A stretch of DNA of 9,469 nt from Chloroflexota bacterium. GTDB taxonomy: Bacteria > Chloroflexota > Ktedonobacteria > Ktedonobacterales > Ktedonobacteraceae. The stretch lies in the NCBI GenBank assembly GCA_005881995.1, contig VBHV01000290.1:1-9469 (forward strand). The letters are read 5' to 3'. Shown one piece after another: positions 5,717 through 9,469 of this stretch; the stretch's first letter is position 1, and every line of letters starts with the position of its first letter. The notes beneath the pieces were generated by a model, which saw nothing but the letters and a program-made list of their open reading frames with translations, was not told where the DNA came from and did not search any database. The translations under genes were made by a program, and so were the position numbers.

Positions 5717-7189
5717 TTAGAGGGTCATCGCACCAAAACGGTACGCCGCCTCGCGCCACTGTACGAGGTGCGCCGCTTGTGGCACAAAGACGCGCGTGGG
5801 CGCGTTCTGTGCGATGGCGCGCACTTCTTCCAGGCTGCTCAGTTCGCCCAGGCCCACCAGTTGCATCAGCGCGTTTCCCTGTGCAGTCGCCTCGTAAGGC
5901 CCAGCGATTACCGGCACATCGAGGGCATCGGCCAACCACTGGTTGAGCCGCACATTGCGCGCGCCGCCTCCCACAACATGTACCTGATGAATTATAACAC
6001 CTGTGAGCTGGCTGATCTGCTGGAACACCTCGCGATAGCGCAGCACGAGGCTTTCCATAACGCAGCGCGCGAAGGCTGCAGGAGCGACAAGCGGTGCCTG
6101 GCCGTGCTCCATGAGGTAGGTATTGATTGCGGCTGGCATGTCCTGCGGGGCCAGGAATCTCGGGTCATCAGGGTCGATCAAGGTGGCAAAGGCTGGAACG
6201 GCATCCACGTCCACCAACAGGGTGTCATAATCGATGGCATAGCCGTCGCGCTTCCAGCGGCGCTGGCATTCCTGTAAAAGCCACAGTCCCATCACATTCT
6301 TGAGGTAACGCGTTGTGCCAAAGACGCCACCCTCATTCGTGAAGTTGGCGGCGAGCGACTCCTGGGTCATCACCGGCCGGGACAGCTCGACGCCCACCAG
6401 CGACCAGGTACCGGAGCTGATATAGCCCCAACTACCGGTGTGCTGAGCGGGGATGGCGACAATCGCAGATCCGGTATCGTGCGTCGCAGGCGCAACCACC
6501 TTCGCCGCACCGAGATCGCCGTGCCATTCCGGGAGCACCTCGCCAAGTGCTGTTCCTGCTTCGACGACAGGGGGGAGCATAGCGGACGGAATCTCTAGCT
6601 GCTCGAGCAGGTCCGTGACCCATATGCCTGCGACGGGGTCCCAACACTGCGTCGTGGTAGCGTTGGTGCGCTCGATTGTGAACGACCCGCAGAGCCAGTT
6701 ATGGAGCAAATCGGGGATCAGCAACAGGCGGTGAGCATGGGCCAATTCTCCCGGCTGCACGCGTTCGTGTGCGTAGAGCTGGAAAAGCGTATTAATAGGC
6801 ATGAACTGGATACCCGTGCGCCGGTAGAGCACGTCGCGAGGAATGCGCACAAAGACCTGCTCCATCACGCCGTCGGTGCGGTGGTCGCGATACTGGAAAG
6901 GCTGGCCGAGCAGGAAACCATTGGCATCTACCAGGCCGTAATCGACTCCCCACGTGTCGACGCCAATACTGTCAAGCGTTCCCGCCGTTTGTCGCGCTTT
7001 GCGCAGCCCGGCGAGTATCTCGTCCCACAGGCCCAGCATATTCCAGAAGCGATGTCCATGCAGCGTCACCGGGCGGTTAGGAAAACGATGCGTCTCTTCC
7101 AGGCTCAAATGCTGCCCATCGAAGCGCGCCAGGATGACGCGCCCGCTCTCGGCACCCAGATCGACCGCAGCCATATTACGCGTCGCCAT
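5717..7189 (-). CDS. rhaB: L-rhamnulokinase
   Basis: This FGGY-family sugar kinase transfers phosphate from ATP to L-rhamnulose, giving L-rhamnulose 1-phosphate in the cytoplasm. From the chosen start it has 490 residues, matching the usual length of about 490. The N-terminal phosphate-binding strand is AAVDLGAESGRV (7-18). IGVDTWGVDYGLVD (75-88) and FQYRDHRT (99-106) are typical of RhaB, and THDTGSA (236-242) holds the catalytic Asp at 237. SSGTWSLVG (258-266), TNEGG and VVGGGARN (405-412) belong to the ATP-binding half. The frame is open to 7243, but the ATG at 7187-7189 has GGAGGG 4 bases upstream and begins just before the conserved strand, so it is preferred. It starts 22 bases after the dehydrogenase stop and is followed after 12 bases by the zinc-finger gene. 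No lesion is seen. Confidence 0.95.
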   Translation of the reverse strand: MATRNMAAVDLGAESGRVILARFDGQHLSLEETHRFPNRPVTLHGHRFWNMLGLWDEILAGLRKARQTAGTLDSIGVDTWGVDYGLVDANGFLLGQPFQYRDHRTDGVMEQVFVRIPRDVLYRRTGIQFMPINTLFQLYAHERVQPGELAHAHRLLLIPDLLHNWLCGSFTIERTNATTTQCWDPVAGIWVTDLLEQLEIPSAMLPPVVEAGTALGEVLPEWHGDLGAAKVVAPATHDTGSAIVAIPAQHTGSWGYISSGTWSLVGVELSRPVMTQESLAANFTNEGGVFGTTRYLKNVMGLWLLQECQRRWKRDGYAIDYDTLLVDVDAVPAFATLIDPDDPRFLAPQDMPAAINTYLMEHGQAPLVAPAAFARCVMESLVLRYREVFQQISQLTGVIIHQVHVVGGGARNVRLNQWLADALDVPVIAGPYEATAQGNALMQLVGLGELSSLEEVRAIAQNAPTRVFVPQAAHLVQWREAAYRFGAMTL

Positions 7190-7211
7190 ACTACCCTCCC
7201 TCATTATTGCA

Positions 7212-8162
7212 TCAGCGAGGATACGCCGCCGCGACGCCGCCATCGACGTTGAGGATATTGCCGGTGCTCTTCACCGAGCGTGTCGGCGAGGCGAAGAACG
7301 CCACCGCTTCGGCGATGTCCTCGGGCAGGATGTTGACTCCCAGCGTAGTGCGCTTGCGGTACACCTCCTCCAGCTGTTCGGGTGCCACGCCGTAGGTGTT
7401 GACGCGAATGCCGAACTGCCCACCCTCCTCCGCCAGGCAACGCGCCAGGTGCGCTTCGGCTGCCTTAGCCGTCGAGTATGCCGCGGCGTTCTTGCCCGCC
7501 ACCAACGCGTTCTTGCTGGCGATGAAGACCAGGTTGCCTCCGCGCGCCTGCGCCTGCAAGAACCGGAAACCTTCGCGCGATACCAGAAAGTAGCCGGTGG
7601 CCAGCACGTTCCAGTTCTTGTTCCACTGCGCCAGGCTCGTCTCGGTAATAGATGCGCTGGAGGCCAGCCCGGCGTTGTTCACGATTACATCGATACCACC
7701 GAAAGCCAGAGCAGCTTGTTCAAAGGCTGCTCGCACACTCTCTTCGTTGGTCACATCCATTTTTACGGCGATCGCGCGTCCGACACCGAAGTGCTGGTTG
7801 AGGTACGCCGCCAGTTGCTCAGCACCGGCGAGGTCGATGTCGGTGGCGACGATATGCGCGCCATCCTGCGCGACGCGACGGCAGGTGGCAGAGCCAATGC
7901 CGCCGGCCGCGCCTGTGACCAGCACGACATGCCGCGCAAACTCGCGTTCAGGTGGGGCCATTTTGAGTTTGTACTGCTCGAGCGGCCAGTATTCGACGGC
8001 GTAGCTCTCGGCATCGCTGAGTGAGAGAAAGCCACCGCAGGCCTCCGCTCCACGCATTACGGCAATGGCACGATGGTAGAGTTGAGCGGAGACATCAGCC
8101 ATGATAGCGTCTTTGCCGGTAGTGAACATACCCACGCCAGGAATCGAGGTTTTGCCGCTCAT
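7212..8162 (-). CDS. Short-chain dehydrogenase half of the rhamnulose-1-P aldolase / lactaldehyde dehydrogenase fusion
   Basis: This frame carries the C-terminal half of the YuxG-type bifunctional enzyme, whose dehydrogenase acts on L-lactaldehyde with NAD. Residues 1-70 are the linker typical of the fusion (IPGVGMFTTGKD, SLSDAESYAVEYWPLEQYKL). The SDR fold follows: TGAAGGIG (84-91) for nucleotide binding, NNAG (162-165), the active-site Ser in FIASKNA (about 216), and Y229 with K233. The C-terminus is TGNILNVDGGVAAAYPR. The listed start is the first ATG of the frame; it has no ribosome site and lies inside the aldolase frame, so it is probably not a natural start. RVNT (253-256) runs straight into YGVAPEQLEEVYRKRTTL, whereas relatives, as I recall them, have about 25 residues between (VNPDAV...WREERA). 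That loop helps form the substrate pocket, so activity may be lost. Confidence 0.85.
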   Translation of the reverse strand: MSGKTSIPGVGMFTTGKDAIMADVSAQLYHRAIAVMRGAEACGGFLSLSDAESYAVEYWPLEQYKLKMAPPEREFARHVVLVTGAAGGIGSATCRRVAQDGAHIVATDIDLAGAEQLAAYLNQHFGVGRAIAVKMDVTNEESVRAAFEQAALAFGGIDVIVNNAGLASSASITETSLAQWNKNWNVLATGYFLVSREGFRFLQAQARGGNLVFIASKNALVAGKNAAAYSTAKAAEAHLARCLAEEGGQFGIRVNTYGVAPEQLEEVYRKRTTLGVNILPEDIAEAVAFFASPTRSVKSTGNILNVDGGVAAAYPR

Positions 8163-9159
8163 TTGCTTCGAGATAGCGGCGGTAGTTGGCTACATATGCC
8201 GTCACACCTGCGCGCAAGGACGCTACGAGCGCCTCACCGTCCTGTCCCGGCGTCCAGTCGACCAGCAAAGGCCAGGGTTTGGTGTGAACCAGGTGATCGG
8301 GGCAAGCAGCACCAATCTTCGTCAGGCGTGGCGCATCCTGGCTATTCGCAAAGGTCAGTGCATCGTCGCCATCTTCAAAGCGTAAAATCTGGCGCTTTTC
8401 TTCTGAGACCAGCCCGCGCAAGACCGGCGCGACCTGTGCTGCAATGGTGCGCCGCTCTTCTGCTGAGAGAGTGGTGACACGAAAGCCACCAAAGACAGCC
8501 CGGCCAGCGCGAGCAATGCGTTCCTCGACGAAGTCACGAGCCTGGGCAATCGTACTGATTGTAGAGGCATAACAAGTCTCGTCGGTCTCCCCCCAGGTGA
8601 TGAGCCCATGTTTGGCCAGGATGACGAGCTTCGCACGGGGATTGGCGCGCACCGCCAGTGCGACCTCGCGTGCCAGTCCAAAGCCGGGGCGGCGGTACGG
8701 AATCCAGATCAGCTCGTCCCCGAAGCAGTCCCGTGCCTGCGCCTCGCCACCCTCTGCACAGGCGAAGTAGTTCGTTGCATCAGCATGCGTGTGATCGACA
8801 TGCGGAAACGGCAGGAACCCATGCAAGAGGGTTTCGATTGAAGGACGCGGGCGACCCGGTTCATAGAAGCAGTGCGCGAGGTAGTCCACCATCTCGCTGT
8901 CGCTCATGCGCTCGCGTTCGAGCAGGGGAAGCACATCCTCCAGGTACAGCCCGGTAAAGGAGGCTTCTGTGACTGTTGCAAGATCGGAGCCGGAGCCTTT
9001 TACCCACAGGATACGCGCCGGGCGACCGCGAAAATCGACCTCTTCAGCCTTGGCCGAGGTGTTGCCGCCTCCCCAGTTAGCGATAGAGCGATCCGCTCCC
9101 AGCTGGCGCGAGCGTGCAACCAGTTGCGCCAGGGTAGTTGGCGTCGAGATATTTGTCAT
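8095..9159 (-). CDS. rhaD: Rhamnulose-1-phosphate aldolase half of the aldolase/dehydrogenase fusion (frameshifted)
   Basis: This frame encodes a class II zinc aldolase that cleaves L-rhamnulose 1-phosphate to dihydroxyacetone phosphate and L-lactaldehyde. NWGGGNTSAK (28-37) binds the phosphate, WVKGSGSDL follows, E109 is a candidate catalytic residue, HVDHTHAD (120-127) supplies zinc ligands, and AKHGLITWG (182-190) holds the third His. The segment to about 330, with ACPDHLVHTKPWPLLVDW (285-302), belongs to the bifunctional family rather than to stand-alone RhaD. After YRRYLEANERQ the frame leaves the family sequence, reads a basic unrelated tail and stops at 8095. The family sequence resumes one frame away as TSIPGVGMFTTGKD. 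An extra A in the AAAA run at 8150-8153, or a nearby deletion not divisible by three, would explain this. The start at 9157-9159 has GAGGG about 10 bases upstream. It follows rhaI by 74 bases. Confidence 0.88.
   Translation of the reverse strand: MTNISTPTTLAQLVARSRQLGADRSIANWGGGNTSAKAEEVDFRGRPARILWVKGSGSDLATVTEASFTGLYLEDVLPLLERERMSDSEMVDYLAHCFYEPGRPRPSIETLLHGFLPFPHVDHTHADATNYFACAEGGEAQARDCFGDELIWIPYRRPGFGLAREVALAVRANPRAKLVILAKHGLITWGETDETCYASTISTIAQARDFVEERIARAGRAVFGGFRVTTLSAEERRTIAAQVAPVLRGLVSEEKRQILRFEDGDDALTFANSQDAPRLTKIGAACPDHLVHTKPWPLLVDWTPGQDGEALVASLRAGVTAYVANYRRYLEANERQNLDSWRGYVHYRQRRYHG
8150..8153 (-). other. Likely site of the aldolase/dehydrogenase frameshift
   Basis: The coding strand reads CGGCAAAACCTCG here. 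Removing one A changes ERQNLDSW into ERQTSIPGVGMF and joins the aldolase frame to the dehydrogenase frame. Any one-base loss between about 8150 and 8165 would do the same. The needed shift is +1, so this is not a classical -1 slippery site. Confidence 0.5.
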
Positions 9160-9233
9160 AGCAACGAATCCCTCGTGATCAAAAAGAACCTTCTCTGCCG
9201 GAACAGATGGGATAGACGCGATAAATCATGCCC

Positions 9234-9469
9234 CTACGCGCCCGGATAGCCGCTTGACGCTGCGACAACAGCCCGTTCGCGCGCCACGCGCTCGGCGTAG
9301 CCACTCGCGTGGAAAGCCGCAATGGGATCGGGGTCAAGCCCCTGGCGGACACGGACCTCGGAGAGCAACGGGCGCACATCTGTCTCATACGCTGCCTGGA
9401 GGACGCGATACGCTCCCAGCACTTCGCCAGCTTCCTGGGCTGCACGCAGCGCGGCCCGATTCACTAATA
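9234..9469 (-). CDS. rhaI: L-rhamnose isomerase, C-terminal end (runs off the window)
   Basis: The minus frame is open from the right edge to a TAG at 9234-9236, giving the last 77 residues of a larger protein. The sequence LVNRAALRAAQEAGEVLGAYRVLQAAYETDVRPLL, then GLDPDPIAAFHASGYAERVARER, matches the C-terminal helices of the Pseudomonas stutzeri/Bacillus-type L-rhamnose isomerase. That TIM-barrel, metal-dependent enzyme converts L-rhamnose to L-rhamnulose. The metal-binding barrel residues are outside the window and cannot be checked. A GTG at 9462-9464 is an in-frame valine and not a true start. The place at the head of the rha gene cluster supports the call; the next gene starts 74 bases downstream. 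Confidence 0.8.
   Translation of the reverse strand, partial: LVNRAALRAAQEAGEVLGAYRVLQAAYETDVRPLLSEVRVRQGLDPDPIAAFHASGYAERVARERAVVAASSGYPGA

Noticed and set aside
6954..8024. Plus-strand open frame of 356 codons opposite rhaB and the dehydrogenase
   Set aside because: The minus strand holds clear kinase and SDR motifs; the plus frame has no family resemblance and crosses two real genes.
8095..8162. Programmed -1 frameshifting between aldolase and dehydrogenase
   Set aside because: The second frame is reached by a +1 shift, no X-XXY-YYZ heptamer fits, and the aldolase frame runs on for about 18 codons; an indel is simpler.
1..9469. tRNA, rRNA, CRISPR, transposase or toxin-antitoxin genes
   Set aside because: I found no cloverleaf, no conserved rRNA stretch, no regular repeat-spacer pattern and no recognisable mobile-element or toxin protein on either strand.

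Overview
The window reads as a bacterial chromosome segment of moderately high GC content. Gene style suggests a Ktedonobacteria-like member of Chloroflexota: a PadR regulator, a pentapeptide-repeat protein, a Tat-exported ferritin-like protein, and a rhamnose pathway built on an aldolase/short-chain-dehydrogenase fusion. This assignment rests on gene content only and is moderate at best. No RNA gene, CRISPR array, transposase or phage gene is visible.

Left part (1-2060). A DinB-like gene runs off the left edge on the minus strand. It is divergent from a plus-strand gene for a two-part protein with a glyoxalase/VOC C-terminus. Next, on the minus strand, come a 50-residue single-span membrane protein and a stand-alone DUF971 protein. 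The DUF971 gene is followed by a clear rho-independent terminator, and a second strong hairpin (1970-1991) lies upstream of it.

Middle part (2058-5300). A PadR-family repressor gene on the minus strand has a near-consensus sigma70 promoter with an 8+8 palindrome over its -10 box. The stop codon of padR overlaps (ATGA) the start of an 80-residue piece of a PP2C phosphatase that lacks its N-terminal two thirds. Divergent from padR is a membrane-anchored pentapeptide-repeat protein. It is followed by a Tat-secreted ferritin-like protein that keeps a full set of candidate di-iron ligands. A 23-bp inverted repeat follows that gene.

Right part (5396-9469). A minus-strand L-rhamnose catabolic operon runs rhaI (3' end only), aldolase, dehydrogenase, rhaB, then a small zinc-finger membrane protein. 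The expected route is L-rhamnose to L-rhamnulose (RhaI), to L-rhamnulose 1-phosphate (RhaB), to DHAP plus L-lactaldehyde (aldolase), with the dehydrogenase half acting on lactaldehyde. The aldolase and dehydrogenase, normally one polypeptide, are in two frames here. The dehydrogenase also seems to lack about 25 residues near its C-terminus. With the PP2C remnant, this gives three deletion- or indel-like lesions in one window, so either real gene decay or sequence/assembly error should be considered. I see no convincing new multi-gene system. The best leads are the split rhamnose enzyme, the padR/PP2C junction, the padR auto-operator, the zinc-finger membrane protein in the operon, and the long inverted repeat at 5230-5299.
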